This document shows, piece by piece, positions 1-9,405 of a stretch of DNA of 56,230 nucleotides; the stretch's first letter is position 1, and every line of letters starts with the position of its first letter. The position numbers and the translations under genes are program-made. Source of the DNA: Ruegeria atlantica (GTDB lineage Bacteria > Pseudomonadota > Alphaproteobacteria > Rhodobacterales > Rhodobacteraceae); assembly GCF_001458195.1 (NCBI RefSeq), contig NZ_CYPU01000019.1:1-56230 (forward strand). The letters run 5' to 3'. The notes beneath the pieces are model-generated. The model made no database searches, was not told where the DNA came from, and was given only the letters and a program-made list of their open reading frames with translations.

Positions 1-1
1 A

Positions 2-819
2 GGTGCTGTCAGACTAATTCGAACCAGTCTCAGTTTGCCGCGGAAACCGCGAACCTATCCGGAACAGAGTTGACGCCACTCGCTAAGAGCGGCGGCGCGG
101 GTCAGCTTGAAGGTGCCTCGACTGGCTAGCGATCTTTCCTGGTTGAAGTGGTTGTAGACAGAGGAATGGACGGAGGCGAATTTCTGCAAACTTCGCATGC
201 GCCTGAAACGCTGCATCGCGCGTTCGCGTCTTCGAAACGGCAGGTGCGAATTCTCGACGCGGTTGTTGAGCCACCTGCCCGTCCTTTGTTTTTCGAGAGC
301 ACCCAATTCTCTTAGAGCAGCCTTGTAGGAAGCGAAGCGGTCGGTGACGATCTTTTCGGCATTGCCGTGCCGCTTCATCAATTTCCTGAGGAATTTCAGT
401 GCCGCAGCTTTGTTTCGGCGTTTGGTGACGACCGCTTCCAGCACCTCGCCTTCGTGATCCACAGCCCGCCAAAGATAATGCCGCTTACCATTTACCTTCA
501 CGAAAACCTCGTCAACGTGCCACTGCCATTTGGAGAACGAGCGCAGCTGCTGAACACGCTTCCGCCTTATCTCAGCAGCAAATATCGGGCCAAACCTGTT
601 CCACCAATATCGGACAGTTTCGTGGCTCACGTCGATGCCTCGCTCATGCAGCAGATCTTCGACATTCCGAAGCGAGAGCGGGAAACGGATGTACAGCATC
701 ACTGCAAGGCGAATGATCTCAGGGCTGGTTTTGAAATACTTGAAAGAGGCAGGATTGGTCATGGGCAAAAGCTAAGCAACACCCCTGCCCCGCTCAACCC
801 AAGTTCTTCTGACAGGACC
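2..819 (-). mobile_element. IS6-family insertion sequence, copy 1 (group A)
   Basis: A complete 818-bp IS6-type element. The left terminal repeat GGTGCTGTCAGA (2-13) is matched by TCTGACAGGACC (808-819), whose reverse complement GGTCCTGTCAGA differs at one base. One transposase gene fills the element on the minus strand. The left flank is the window edge, so a target duplication cannot be tested. It closely resembles copy 6 (41075-41892) and the truncated copy 2 (9008-9405); these form group A. Confidence 0.9.
55..768 (-). CDS. IS6-family DDE transposase
   Basis: A 237-residue transposase, the usual length for the IS6/IS26 family. It has an N-terminal helix-turn-helix region (RNVEDLLHERGIDVSHETVR) followed by the DDE catalytic core. 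All three acidic residues are visible: Asp in WHVDEVFVK, Asp in IVTDRFASY and Glu in NNRVENSH. It catalyses replicative transposition and cointegrate formation. The start could be the first Met or the Met three codons later. It is nearly identical to the product of copy 6, so this copy looks intact and possibly active. Confidence 0.93.
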   Translation of the reverse strand: MPMTNPASFKYFKTSPEIIRLAVMLYIRFPLSLRNVEDLLHERGIDVSHETVRYWWNRFGPIFAAEIRRKRVQQLRSFSKWQWHVDEVFVKVNGKRHYLWRAVDHEGEVLEAVVTKRRNKAAALKFLRKLMKRHGNAEKIVTDRFASYKAALRELGALEKQRTGRWLNNRVENSHLPFRRRERAMQRFRRMRSLQKFASVHSSVYNHFNQERSLASRGTFKLTRAAALSEWRQLCSG

Positions 820-973
820 TCTCCAACATTTGAAATCTTGTATCGGAATATGTTTTGAGCATTGATTCAGCAAGTCTATGCGAAAAAACGCCTCTCCCGG
901 CTGATAGCTGCGCGAAAAGGTTGCCAAGTTAAATCCGGCTAGCCACATTGGGCAGAAAACACCCTTTAGCCAG

Positions 974-1759
974 GTGGGATACTTGGGAAAGTCAGATAAG
1001 CCAACTTACGCGGAAGACGTCGCCGGGGCGATCAGGGCTGTAGGCACGTCCAGTTTTATGCCGGAATTGTTGAACCTCATGCGCGAGGCAGCTTCGTTCA
1101 AGGGCGCGTTTGTCAGCCTTTTGACCCCGGGAAAAGCGCCCGAACATGTCTATGACAATGTGCGTTCGGAGCGCCGCTCGGTTGTTGTCGACCGATGGCT
1201 TGATCGCGCCTGGCTGCTGGACCCGTTTGTTGTTCGTTTCATTGGTGAACGCCACGAACCAGTGATGGTACTAAGAGACGTTGCACCGGACAGGTTTGCC
1301 AATTCCGACTACTTTCGGATCTACTACAAATCACTGTTTCTGACGGACGAGATCGGGGTGTTCGTGGCAATAGCAAACGGCACCTTGTTTCTTTCTCTCG
1401 GTCCTTCCGAGGGAAAAACCCGGTTCACGCGGCGGGATGTCGAACGGTTGACAGACCTGCACCCGATAATGTCGGCGCTTTGCGAGCAGCACTTCCATCG
1501 CAACTCCTCGTCAGGCCGACTCGACGCGAGTGAGGTCGATTTCGACGGGGTCATCGACAAGGTTTGCAAAGGTTTGACACAGCGGGAGATCGAGGTCGTG
1601 CAGTTCCTTTTGCGCGGGCACTCGACGCGATCCATTGCGCTTTTGCTGGATGTTTCCCCGGCGACGATCAAAGTGCATCGCAAGAACATCTATAGAAAGC
1701 TGCACATATCTTCCCAGTCTGCCCTGTTTTCAATGTTTCTGCTTTCGGCAAACGATTAG
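974..1759 (+). CDS. LuxR-family transcriptional regulator
   Basis: A 261-residue DNA-binding regulator. The last 70 or so residues are a LuxR/GerE helix-turn-helix (LTQREIEVVQFLLRGHSTRS, then SPATIKVHRKNIYRKL). The first 180 residues are a sensory region that I cannot assign to a family with certainty. No LuxI-type synthase is in the window, so autoinducer sensing is not supported. The start is a GTG at 974 with a weak ribosome site; a later ATG near codon 35 would lose part of the sensory domain. The gene lies 114 bases upstream of the PotABCD-like operon on the same strand, so it probably regulates that operon. It also sits just inside the right end of IS copy 1. Confidence 0.85.
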   Translation: MGYLGKSDKPTYAEDVAGAIRAVGTSSFMPELLNLMREAASFKGAFVSLLTPGKAPEHVYDNVRSERRSVVVDRWLDRAWLLDPFVVRFIGERHEPVMVLRDVAPDRFANSDYFRIYYKSLFLTDEIGVFVAIANGTLFLSLGPSEGKTRFTRRDVERLTDLHPIMSALCEQHFHRNSSSGRLDASEVDFDGVIDKVCKGLTQREIEVVQFLLRGHSTRSIALLLDVSPATIKVHRKNIYRKLHISSQSALFSMFLLSAND

Positions 1760-1761
1760 TC

Positions 1762-1803
1762 GTACCCTTTTGGGGGTACAAATCACACTGCCCTTTGGAG
1801 GTA
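1762..1803. promoter_or_regulatory. Palindrome and repeated box upstream of the transporter operon
   Basis: Directly after the LuxR-type gene lies GTACCCTTTTGGGGGTAC (1762-1779), an inverted repeat with GTACCC/GGGTAC arms. A related box, CCCTTTGGAGGTA, follows at 1791-1803, echoing CCCTTTTGGGGGTA about 25 bases earlier. This is either an operator for the neighbouring regulator or a weak hairpin at the end of its mRNA. The repeated box favours an operator, by inference only. Confidence 0.4.
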
Positions 1804-1873
1804 TTCACAGGGTAGGTCTCCCGGCTCTAAGCTGATTCTACAAATCAACAAGTGCGGGTGTCCGGATCAGACC

Positions 1874-2935
1874 ATGATCGACGTAAAGAATGTGACAAAA
1901 CGCTTTGGCGAAGGTCAGGCGGCCGTGACGGCTCTGGAGGACGTGTCGCTGACCATTCCCGAAGGAAGCTTTTTCACGCTTTTGGGCCCGTCAGGTTGTG
2001 GCAAGACAACACTACTGCGGCTGATCGCCGGGTTCGAGCTTCCAAGCGAAGGCGAAATAGCGCTGGACGGCGAGTCGATTGGCCATCTGGCACCCAACAA
2101 TCGGCCCGTGAACACGGTGTTTCAGAACTACGCCCTGTTTCCGCACATGAGTGTGGCCCGCAATGTCGGGTTTGGCCTTGAGATGCTGAAAAGGCCGAAA
2201 GCCGAGATCGACAGCACCATCACCGAGATGCTGGACCTGGTGCAGCTGGGCGAGTTTGCGACGCGCCGGGTTGATCAATTGTCAGGCGGGCAACAGCAAC
2301 GCGTGGCTTTGGCGCGCGCACTGGCGCCGCGCCCAAAGGTTCTGCTGCTGGACGAACCCCTTTCTGCTCTGGACCTGAAACTTCGCAAAGGAATGCAGAG
2401 CGAGTTGAAGCGACTGCAGCATGAGACAGGCATTACGTTTGTGTTTGTCACGCATGACCAGGGGGAAGCACTGGCGATGTCGGACCGGATCGCTGTGATG
2501 TCGGCAGGCTCGGTACGTCAGGTCGGCACACCGGAAGAGATTTACACAGCCCCGAAAAGCAGGTTCGTCGCGGATTTTATTGGGGACACCAACATCGTAA
2601 ACGCTACGTTGCTTGGCTTTGACGGAGACGCGGCAAAAATCCGGTTTGGCGAAGGCAAACCACTCACGATTCACACTGCCAGCACCTTGCTCGAACCGGG
2701 CCCCGTACATGTCGCTCTGCGCCCCGAAACGATCCGTGTGGTCGAGGAGAGTGCCGAAACAGCGCTCTTGCGTGGCGAGGTCGTGGACAGCACCTACTTC
2801 GGAGCCGGGTCGCAAATGCTTGTGCGGCTGGAAGATGGTGTCAGTGTTCACGTCCAGGTTTCCACTCCGCGCCCCGTCGGATCGCGCGTCGGGCTCGAAT
2901 GTGACACCTCCATGCTGCATGTGCTGGAAGACTGA
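1874..2935 (+). CDS. ABC transporter ATPase, spermidine/putrescine (PotA) type
   Basis: A 353-residue ATP-binding subunit that powers import through the two permeases encoded next. The Walker A motif GPSGCGKT is at residues 38-45, the ABC signature LSGGQ at 136-140 and Walker B VLLLDEP at 156-162. A C-terminal TOBE-type domain (about 270-353) is typical of PotA, FbpC and CysA-like ATPases. The stop codon overlaps the start of the next gene (TGATG at 2933-2937), indicating translational coupling. Length and domains are normal for the family. The substrate cannot be read from this subunit; polyamine-type or other small cationic or amide compounds are possible. Confidence 0.92.
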   Translation: MIDVKNVTKRFGEGQAAVTALEDVSLTIPEGSFFTLLGPSGCGKTTLLRLIAGFELPSEGEIALDGESIGHLAPNNRPVNTVFQNYALFPHMSVARNVGFGLEMLKRPKAEIDSTITEMLDLVQLGEFATRRVDQLSGGQQQRVALARALAPRPKVLLLDEPLSALDLKLRKGMQSELKRLQHETGITFVFVTHDQGEALAMSDRIAVMSAGSVRQVGTPEEIYTAPKSRFVADFIGDTNIVNATLLGFDGDAAKIRFGEGKPLTIHTASTLLEPGPVHVALRPETIRVVEESAETALLRGEVVDSTYFGAGSQMLVRLEDGVSVHVQVSTPRPVGSRVGLECDTSMLHVLED

Positions 2936-3891
2936 TGGCCGGCGTTGCACATATCCCGCAGCCGGACGCCGCGTCGAGATTGCTTGCGGCGCAGGCCGAG
3001 CGCGCGCGTCAAAGACGCAGAACGCGGCTTTTCCTGCTGGCCCCGGGGCTCGGGATTATCGGTATCTTTGGACTGTTCCCGCTCTCTATCGCCCTGGTTT
3101 ACTCGTTCCTTGAACCCGGGACCTATGGCGGCGTTGAATGGACGTTCTCTTACGACGCCTATGTGCAGTTCCTGTTCGAGCGGGATATTTTTGATGACAC
3201 GCTGACCTTTAACAGCGCCTATCTTCAGATCTTCGGGCGTTCCTTTGGTCTTGCCATCACCACTATGATTGGAACCCTGATCCTTGGGTTTCCTGTGGCT
3301 TACTTCATTGCGGCCCGTCCGCAGGAACAACGAAATTTCTGGCTGTTCGCCATCACTCTGCCGTTTTGGACGAACCTGTTGATCCGTACGTACTCGATGC
3401 TTCTGATCGTACGGGACGAGGGTTTTGTGAACCTGACGCTGATGAACATCGGCCTGATCAGCGAGCCGATCGAGATGTTGTACACCGATGGCGCGGTACT
3501 GGCCGGGCTGGTCTACAGCTACCTGCCTTTCATGATCCTCCCGATCTATGCCTCGCTGGAGAAGTTCGACTTTTCGCTGCTTGAGGCAGGGCATGATCTC
3601 TATGCCACACGCACGCAGGTGTTCCGGCACATCATTATACCGATTACCCGTCCAGGCATTGCCGCGGGCTGCGTTCTTGTGCTGATCCCGGCGCTTGGGG
3701 CCTACATCACGCCGGAACTGCTCGGCGGTGGAAAGAAACTGATGATCGGCAACCTGATTGCCCTGCAGTTCGGCTCGGGCCGCAACTGGCCCTTTGGCGC
3801 CGCTGCTGCACTGATCCTCATGGCAGTCGTGTTAATCGCGCTTCTTGTCAGCTTGCGGGCAGGTGCTTCGAAGGAGGGTGGACATGGCTAA
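2935..3891 (+). CDS. ABC transporter permease, PotB type
   Basis: A 318-residue inner-membrane permease. After a hydrophilic, Arg-rich N-terminus of about 35 residues, a strong membrane segment follows (FLLAPGLGIIGIFGLFPLSI), then several more. The cytoplasmic EAA coupling loop is visible near ASLEKFDFSLLEAGHDLYAT. It is the first of two permeases that form the channel with the following gene. It overlaps the ATPase gene by one base and the next permease by eight, so the operon is tightly coupled. Confidence 0.9.
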   Translation: MAGVAHIPQPDAASRLLAAQAERARQRRRTRLFLLAPGLGIIGIFGLFPLSIALVYSFLEPGTYGGVEWTFSYDAYVQFLFERDIFDDTLTFNSAYLQIFGRSFGLAITTMIGTLILGFPVAYFIAARPQEQRNFWLFAITLPFWTNLLIRTYSMLLIVRDEGFVNLTLMNIGLISEPIEMLYTDGAVLAGLVYSYLPFMILPIYASLEKFDFSLLEAGHDLYATRTQVFRHIIIPITRPGIAAGCVLVLIPALGAYITPELLGGGKKLMIGNLIALQFGSGRNWPFGAAAALILMAVVLIALLVSLRAGASKEGGHG

Positions 3892-4714
3892 ACTGTCGTC
3901 ACTCTTCCGGCCGTCGACAGACGCGCGCGAACTGCGCCGGCAACCCCTGTTCACCGGCATGTCCTGGCTGGTTCTGTTGTTCCTCTACGCACCGATTGCC
4001 GTCCTGGTCGTGTTCTCGTTCAACGATAACCGCTCCGTTGTGCGCTGGACCGAGTTCAGCTTGCGCTGGTACACGGCGGCCTTGGAAAACGATGACATCC
4101 GACGGTCGGCAATGATCTCGGTACAGGTCGCTCTCACCGCGACCATGTTTTCCACCATCATTGCCACAATGGCTGCACTGGCGACAACGCGCGGCAGTGT
4201 TTATCGCGGCCGTTCTGCGGCTACTGCGCTCATAAACCAGCCCCTGATGATCCCCGAGATCGTCACGGCGATTGCGACGCTGGCCTTCTTTTCGATCCTG
4301 CGCCAGCTCACGGGTGTTACCGGGATCGGCTGGCTGATCCTCGCCCACACAGTTTTCTGCGTGCCCTTTGCTTACATGCCGATCCGCGCACGTTTATCAG
4401 ATATGTCCGTGACTTACGAAGCCGCCGCCGCCGATTTGTACGCGACGAACTGGCAGACATTCCGCTATGTGACGCTGCCTCTTTTGATGCCCGGTGTTAT
4501 GGCCGGGGCGATGCTGGCCTTTGTAGTCTCTCTTGACGACGTCATCATCACGCTTCTGGTGGCCGGACCGGGTGAAACCACCTTGCCCATCTATATTCTG
4601 GGCCAAATCCGTCGCGGCGTAACGCCAGAGGTCAACGCCGTTTCGACCATCCTGATCGGAGTGACCATAGCCATGGTCGCCCTGACCTTCTTTCTGCAAC
4701 GCAAACGAAAATAA
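3884..4714 (+). CDS. ABC transporter permease, PotC type
   Basis: A 276-residue inner-membrane permease, partner of the preceding gene. I chose the ATG at 3884 because AAGGAGG lies just upstream (3871-3877); an in-frame ATG at 3845 would add 13 residues of out-of-character sequence translated from the end of the preceding gene. Hydrophobic segments include WLVLLFLYAPIAVLVVFSF near the N-terminus. The EAA loop is seen at VTYEAAAADLYATNWQTF, followed by the usual LPLLMPGVMAGAMLAF. Length and layout match PotC/PotI permeases. Confidence 0.9.
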   Translation: MAKLSSLFRPSTDARELRRQPLFTGMSWLVLLFLYAPIAVLVVFSFNDNRSVVRWTEFSLRWYTAALENDDIRRSAMISVQVALTATMFSTIIATMAALATTRGSVYRGRSAATALINQPLMIPEIVTAIATLAFFSILRQLTGVTGIGWLILAHTVFCVPFAYMPIRARLSDMSVTYEAAAADLYATNWQTFRYVTLPLLMPGVMAGAMLAFVVSLDDVIITLLVAGPGETTLPIYILGQIRRGVTPEVNAVSTILIGVTIAMVALTFFLQRKRK

Positions 4715-4764
4715 CAAGAAACCCGCGCTGCTGCGGGACGCCATCAATCTCAACGGAGGACAAA

Positions 4765-5796
4765 ATGAAAAACACTCTTCTCAAAGCCGCAGCCATCTCG
4801 GCCCTGGCGCTCAGCGCGGCAGGAGCGCATGCCGAAGGCAAACTGAACATCTATAACTGGGGGAACTACACCAACCCCGAGATGATCGAGAAATTCGAAG
4901 CCCAATACGATATTGAGGTCACGCTGGACAGCTATGACAGCAATGAAACCATGCTGGCCAAGGTCAAAGAGGGCAACACCGGCTATGATGTTGTTGTTCC
5001 TGGCGACTACATGATCGCGATCATGGTCGGCGAAGGCTTACTGGCCGAGATCAACGCTTCCGAAATGGACAACTTCAAGAACATGGACCCGAACTGGGTC
5101 GATGTATACTGGGATCCGGGTCGCAAGTATTCGGTCCCATATCAGTGGGGTACGACCAGCTTTACGGTCGACAGCGCGGTCTACAGCGGTGACATAGACA
5201 CGCTTGGCCTGATCTTCGATACGCCCGAAGAGCTTAAGGGCCGTATCAACATGCTGAATGACATGAATGATGTGATCAACGCCGGCCTGCGCTACCTCGG
5301 CTATCCGCGCTGCAACTCTAATCCCGATCAGATGAAAGAGCTGATGGCACTGCTCGAAAATGCCAAGGGTGACTGGCGCACCATGGATTATGCGGTAATC
5401 GAAAAGCTGACGTCGAAAGATGTGGACCTGTCGCAAAGCTGGAACGGCGCGGCCATGCGCGCCCGGGCGGATCGCCCGACATTGCAGTACGCCTATCCGA
5501 AGGAGGGGTTCACCGGATGGATGGATAACGTCGCGGTTCTTGCCGACGCGCCCAACATGGAAAACGCAAAGCTCTTCGTGAACTTCATGATGGACCCGGA
5601 AAACGCTGCAATGACTTCGAACTTTGCGCGTTATGCCAACGGGATCAAAGGTTCCGAGGCATTCATGGATGCCGAGATGCTCGACGCGCCTGAAATCGTG
5701 ATGCCTGCAGGGGCACCGGTACCCGACTTTGTGAAGCCTTGCGACCAAGACGTTGTGGACCTGTACAACAAGGTTTGGACCCGCCTTAAGCAATAA
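4765..5796 (+). CDS. ABC transporter periplasmic binding protein, PotD/PotF type
   Basis: A 343-residue exported solute-binding protein. It has a Sec signal peptide of about 23 residues ending in AGAHA. The mature protein opens with KLNIYNWGNY, the hallmark of polyamine-type binding proteins, and contains GYDVVVPGDYM. It captures the ligand for the upstream transporter. The ribosome site is GGAGG at 4756-4760. A small hairpin, CCCGC/GCGGG (4722-4737), lies in the 50-base gap after the permease gene. As the last transporter gene it is followed by a terminator-like hairpin. Ligand specificity is unknown: polyamine-type folds also bind other cations and amides. Confidence 0.9.
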   Translation: MKNTLLKAAAISALALSAAGAHAEGKLNIYNWGNYTNPEMIEKFEAQYDIEVTLDSYDSNETMLAKVKEGNTGYDVVVPGDYMIAIMVGEGLLAEINASEMDNFKNMDPNWVDVYWDPGRKYSVPYQWGTTSFTVDSAVYSGDIDTLGLIFDTPEELKGRINMLNDMNDVINAGLRYLGYPRCNSNPDQMKELMALLENAKGDWRTMDYAVIEKLTSKDVDLSQSWNGAAMRARADRPTLQYAYPKEGFTGWMDNVAVLADAPNMENAKLFVNFMMDPENAAMTSNFARYANGIKGSEAFMDAEMLDAPEIVMPAGAPVPDFVKPCDQDVVDLYNKVWTRLKQ

Positions 5797-5813
5797 ACTT
5801 AAAAGTCACCTGT

Positions 5814-5859
5814 GGTCGGCCCATCTCTGGTCGAGCCGACCCCTTCCAAAGTTTTTTTT
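5814..5859 (+). terminator. Hairpin and T-run after the binding-protein gene
   Basis: GGTCGGC (5814-5820) and GCCGACC (5835-5841) form a perfect 7-bp stem with a 14-base loop. A run of eight T (5852-5859) follows, ten bases beyond the stem. The spacing is longer than ideal, so this is probably a partial terminator between the transporter genes and the two hydrolase genes. Confidence 0.5.
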
Positions 5860-5906
5860 AACCTGACTGCGGCCCCTGTTTGGGTCGCCTTGCGGGAGCA
5901 TGGAAA

Positions 5907-7127
5907 ATGCAAAACAGCAAATCCGGCACCAGGCCCAAAACAGCGCGTGAGATCGGCATCATGCAGGGTTTCCCGCCCCCGCCTGAGAAACGCCCGTCTC
6001 TCGAGAACTGGGACCTCGCCCCGTTCAACCGCTGGACCTTCCAGAACATGCGTAGTCTGTTTCCTACGGTCGATGTTCGTCCGGGCCCGAATCCCCGGGA
6101 ACTGATGCAGGCGCCCCGTGACCTGCTGGATACTGAGTTTCAGGCCTTTGACGACCGCCAACTATCGGTCGGGAACTGGCTGACTGAGAGCTACACGGAT
6201 GGCTTCCTAGTGTTGAAAGGCAACCGGCTTTTAACCGAGATATATGCCAACGACTTTACTCCGGACACCGCACATTTGGGGCAATCTGTCTCCAAATCCC
6301 TGATCGGCTCTCTGGCCGGTGTGCTTCACCGTGAAGGCAAGCTGGACCTCTGGGAGCCGCTTGACAATATCGTGCCGGAACTTGCTGGGACCGGCTATGC
6401 CGGATGCACTGTGGATCAGGCGCTCGATATGCAATCCGGCGTGCGCTTTACCGAGGATTATGGCCTTCCGGACAGTGACATGACACGCGTTGATGTGGCG
6501 TCGGGCTGGCGCCCGGTTCGCAAGGGAGAAATCAAACCTACCATTCGGGATGTTATTCTAACTTTGCCCCGGGAAAGACCCCATGGGCAGGCGTTTTCTT
6601 ACCGCTCGATTGAGACGGATGTCATCGCCTGGGCCTTGGAACGTGTGAGCGGCGAAGACCTTGCTTCGCTCTTGTCCAACCGGATCTGGCAAAAGATTGG
6701 CTGCGTGCATTCGGGCTTTTTCACCGTAGACGACGCCAAGACAGCACTCGCTGACGGCGGGTTCAACGCAACTCTTCGGGACTATGCCCGCTTTGGCCGT
6801 ATGATGGCTGATGGTGGCAAGGTCGGTGACCGACAAGTAGTGCCGGAAAGCTGGGTTTCGGGGATTTGTTCGGGTGCGGACACTTCAAAGCACGGTGACC
6901 CGTATGACGTGCTGTCCCCTCAAGGGGCATACCGAAGGTTCTGGTGGGTTCACGACCCGAGGCGCGGCGTGTTCATGGCGCGCGGAGTTTTTGGTCAACT
7001 GATCTTCATTGACCTGACCGCGGACGTGGTTATCGTCAAGCTTTCCAGCTGGCCCGACTATCTGATCCAGTCCTTTAGCCACGATGCCGTGCGTGCCTGC
7101 GAAGCAATCATTCGCGCGCTTGAGTAG
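5907..7127 (+). CDS. Beta-lactamase-fold serine hydrolase (NylB/EstB-like)
   Basis: A 406-residue hydrolase of the class C beta-lactamase, DD-peptidase and 6-aminohexanoate-dimer hydrolase family. The nucleophile motif SVSK (Ser127, Lys130) and a Tyr in YRSIETDV (Tyr232) fit the active site; LDMQSGVRFTEDY is another family motif. There is no signal peptide, so it is probably cytoplasmic and acts after uptake on an amide or ester. I chose ATG 5907, preceded by GGGAG, over an in-frame TTG at 5880. It lies 110 bases behind the binding-protein gene and 29 before the amidohydrolase gene. The protein at 37675-38958 is a clear paralogue (shared GIMQG near the N-terminus). Confidence 0.85.
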   Translation: MQNSKSGTRPKTAREIGIMQGFPPPPEKRPSLENWDLAPFNRWTFQNMRSLFPTVDVRPGPNPRELMQAPRDLLDTEFQAFDDRQLSVGNWLTESYTDGFLVLKGNRLLTEIYANDFTPDTAHLGQSVSKSLIGSLAGVLHREGKLDLWEPLDNIVPELAGTGYAGCTVDQALDMQSGVRFTEDYGLPDSDMTRVDVASGWRPVRKGEIKPTIRDVILTLPRERPHGQAFSYRSIETDVIAWALERVSGEDLASLLSNRIWQKIGCVHSGFFTVDDAKTALADGGFNATLRDYARFGRMMADGGKVGDRQVVPESWVSGICSGADTSKHGDPYDVLSPQGAYRRFWWVHDPRRGVFMARGVFGQLIFIDLTADVVIVKLSSWPDYLIQSFSHDAVRACEAIIRALE

Positions 7128-7156
7128 TTCAAACCATTACAGACACAAGAGGCCGC

Positions 7157-8827
7157 ATGTCGCCAACACCTGATCTGATAATCCTCAACGGTTCTCTCCT
7201 GACCTTTGACGACGCCACGCCGAAGGCTTCGGCCCTGGCCATTCAGGGCGGCATAATTGTGGCTGTTGGAAACACCGACGACATCCGTACTCTGGCTGGG
7301 AATGGAACCAAAATCATCGACGCTGCGGGCGGCACCGTCATGCCAGGCTTTATTGATAGCCATGTCCACCTTTTCGGTGGAGCGGCCGAGTTGGGCATGC
7401 TGGACCTGCGCGAAACGACGGGCGCGAATGCTCTGACAAACGTATTGCGAGCCTTTGCGGCCGAGCACCCCGACGAACCTTTGCTTATGGGGGTCGCCGC
7501 CGATTACGAAATTCTTGGCCCCGGCGTCACAACGACACGGCAAGATCTGGATCGCATCCTGTCCGAGCGCCCCGTTGCGTTAATGTCGGCCGACCACCAC
7601 ACCGTCTGGGCAAACACAATTGCCTTTGAAAAGGCGGGCATTCTTCACGGCGGCGTCGTTCCCCCCGGTTCGGAAATCGTGATGGCTGGGGATGGTACCG
7701 CACAAGGTCAACTGAACGAAACCGGTGCTTTTGGCCCTGTCCTGCGCCTGTCGCAACTGGGAGGGCGCGATCTTCTGGGGTATGTTACAGGAGCGGACCC
7801 CGTGCCGCCCGCAACACCAGAGGAACGCGCCTTTGACAAGGAAGTCATACTGCGTGGCCTGAAGCACTGCGCATCCCACGGGATCACGGGGTTGCACAAT
7901 ATGGACGGCAACTTCTATCAACTTGAGCTGCTGAGTGAACTTGAGGCCGAGGGGCGCCTTCCGATCCGTGTTCAGGTGCCCATGCACCTCAAGAACACCG
8001 ACCCTCTGGATCGGTTGGAAGAGGCCGATGAAATGCGCCGTCGCTTTGCGTCGGATATGGTTTGGTCAGGGCGCGTAAAGATGTTCATGGATGGCGTGCT
8101 GGACAGCTACACAGCACTGATGCTCGCGCCATATCCGGGCAAGCCGGAAAGCCTCGGCGATGCTGTATTCAGTGCCGAACACTTTAACGAAGCCTGCATT
8201 CGCGCCGATGCAATGGGGTTGCAACTCAGCACGCACGCAATTGGCGACGGTGCCGTTCGGCGCACGCTGGACGGTTACGAGGCAGCGCGCAGTGCCAACG
8301 GCGCACGGGATTCCAGACACCGGATCGAGCATATCGAGGTGATAGACCCCTTGGATCTGCCCCGGCTGGCAGCCCTCGACGTCGTTGCCTCTCTTCAACC
8401 ATTGCATTCACCCGCAGGAGGATTGTTTTCTCCCTATTCGGCCGGAGACATTCTGACAACCGAGCAAATCCCTTTTGCGTTTGCGTGGAACAAAATACGC
8501 GAGAGTGGCACCAAGATTTGTTTTTCGACGGATTGGCCAGTCGTTCCCGTCGACACAATGATGACGATTGCCGGAGCGGTAAACTGCAATGAGCTGCCAT
8601 CGCCCTGGCAGGACAACCGTCAAAGCCTTATGGCCACGCTTTCCGCTTATTCGCATGACAATGCTTGGCTGGAGTTCAACGAGGATCAAAAGGGCCGTCT
8701 GAAGTCGGGATATCTGGCCGACATTGCCATTCTCGAACAGGACCTGTTTTCGATTGAGGAAAACCAATTAGCAAATGCGCGCATTGCCGTGACCGTTTGT
8801 GGAGGCGCCGTTTCGCATACAGCTTGA
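7157..8827 (+). CDS. YtcJ-type metal-dependent amidohydrolase
   Basis: A 556-residue amidohydrolase-superfamily enzyme, the usual length for the YtcJ group. The metal-binding HxH is at His69 and His71 (DSHVHLFGG). Further expected ligands are in LSTHAIGDGAV, RIEHIEV and the late Asp of CFSTDWPVVPVD. These enzymes hydrolyse C-N bonds of amides, ureas or N-formyl compounds. No signal peptide is seen, so it is probably cytoplasmic. It follows the serine hydrolase by 29 bases and closes the module. A plausible role is the second hydrolytic step on whatever the neighbouring ABC system imports; the substrate is not predictable. Confidence 0.87.
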   Translation: MSPTPDLIILNGSLLTFDDATPKASALAIQGGIIVAVGNTDDIRTLAGNGTKIIDAAGGTVMPGFIDSHVHLFGGAAELGMLDLRETTGANALTNVLRAFAAEHPDEPLLMGVAADYEILGPGVTTTRQDLDRILSERPVALMSADHHTVWANTIAFEKAGILHGGVVPPGSEIVMAGDGTAQGQLNETGAFGPVLRLSQLGGRDLLGYVTGADPVPPATPEERAFDKEVILRGLKHCASHGITGLHNMDGNFYQLELLSELEAEGRLPIRVQVPMHLKNTDPLDRLEEADEMRRRFASDMVWSGRVKMFMDGVLDSYTALMLAPYPGKPESLGDAVFSAEHFNEACIRADAMGLQLSTHAIGDGAVRRTLDGYEAARSANGARDSRHRIEHIEVIDPLDLPRLAALDVVASLQPLHSPAGGLFSPYSAGDILTTEQIPFAFAWNKIRESGTKICFSTDWPVVPVDTMMTIAGAVNCNELPSPWQDNRQSLMATLSAYSHDNAWLEFNEDQKGRLKSGYLADIAILEQDLFSIEENQLANARIAVTVCGGAVSHTA

Positions 8828-8831
8828 AATG

Positions 8832-8870
8832 CTAAGCAGCGATTGTATCGGTGCTTAGAGAACTTCTTTT
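8832..8870 (+). terminator. Probable terminator after the amidohydrolase gene
   Basis: CTAAGCA (8832-8838) pairs with TGCTTAG (8852-8858). Inside, CGAT/ATCG closes a three-base loop, giving a near-continuous stem. The T-rich tail CTTCTTTT follows at 8863-8870. It lies a few bases after the stop codon and fits the end of the module 1 operon. Confidence 0.65.
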
Positions 8871-9007
8871 AGGCCGCGACGATTGTCGGCATTGCGCAGC
8901 AAAGCAGACCTTGGCCTCGAGCGCAGCGAATGACCACTTCCCGCCCATGCGGCCCTGACTCATCAACACCCGTCTTGTTTGGTGAAGCGCTCTCAAACGT
9001 GATTCAG

Positions 9008-9405
9008 GGTGCTGTCAGACTAATTCGAACCAGTCTCAGTTTGCCGCGGAAACCGCGAACCTATCCGGAACAAAGTTGACGCCACTCGGCAAGAGCGGCG
9101 GTGCGGGTCAGCTTGAAGGTGTCTCGACTGGCTAGCGATCTTTTCTGGTTGAAGTGGTTGTTGACGGAAGAATGAACAGCGGCGAACTTCTGCAGACTTC
9201 GCATCCGCCTGAACCGCTGCATCGCGCGTTCTCGTCGTCGGAATGGGAGGTGCGAGTTCTCAACTCGATTGTTGAGCCACCTTCCCGTCTGTTGTTTTTC
9301 GAGAGCACCCAAATCTCTGAGCGCTGCTTTGTAGGATGCAAAACGGTCGGTCGCGACCTCTTCGGCGCAACCGTGCCGTTTCATCAATTTCTTAAGGAAT
9401 TTCAG
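9008..9405 (-). mobile_element. Truncated IS6-family element, copy 2 (group A)
   Basis: Only the left end (GGTGCTGTCAGA at 9008-9019) and about 398 bases remain. The element stops exactly where copy 3 begins. The rest of it is not found beyond copy 3, so the missing part was deleted rather than displaced. Together with copy 1 it brackets module 1 in direct orientation. Confidence 0.85.
9061..9405 (-). pseudogene. IS6 transposase fragment (C-terminal half)
   Basis: This encodes the last 114 or so residues of a group A transposase. It runs in frame from the junction at 9405 (LKFLKKLMKRHG) to the normal C-terminus. The second Asp (ATDRFASY) and the Glu (NNRVENSH) remain. The first Asp and the DNA-binding domain are gone, so it cannot be active. 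Confidence 0.88.

Noticed and set aside
974..1759. Quorum-sensing receptor
   Set aside because: No synthase gene in the window and the N-terminal domain is not clearly an autoinducer-binding domain.
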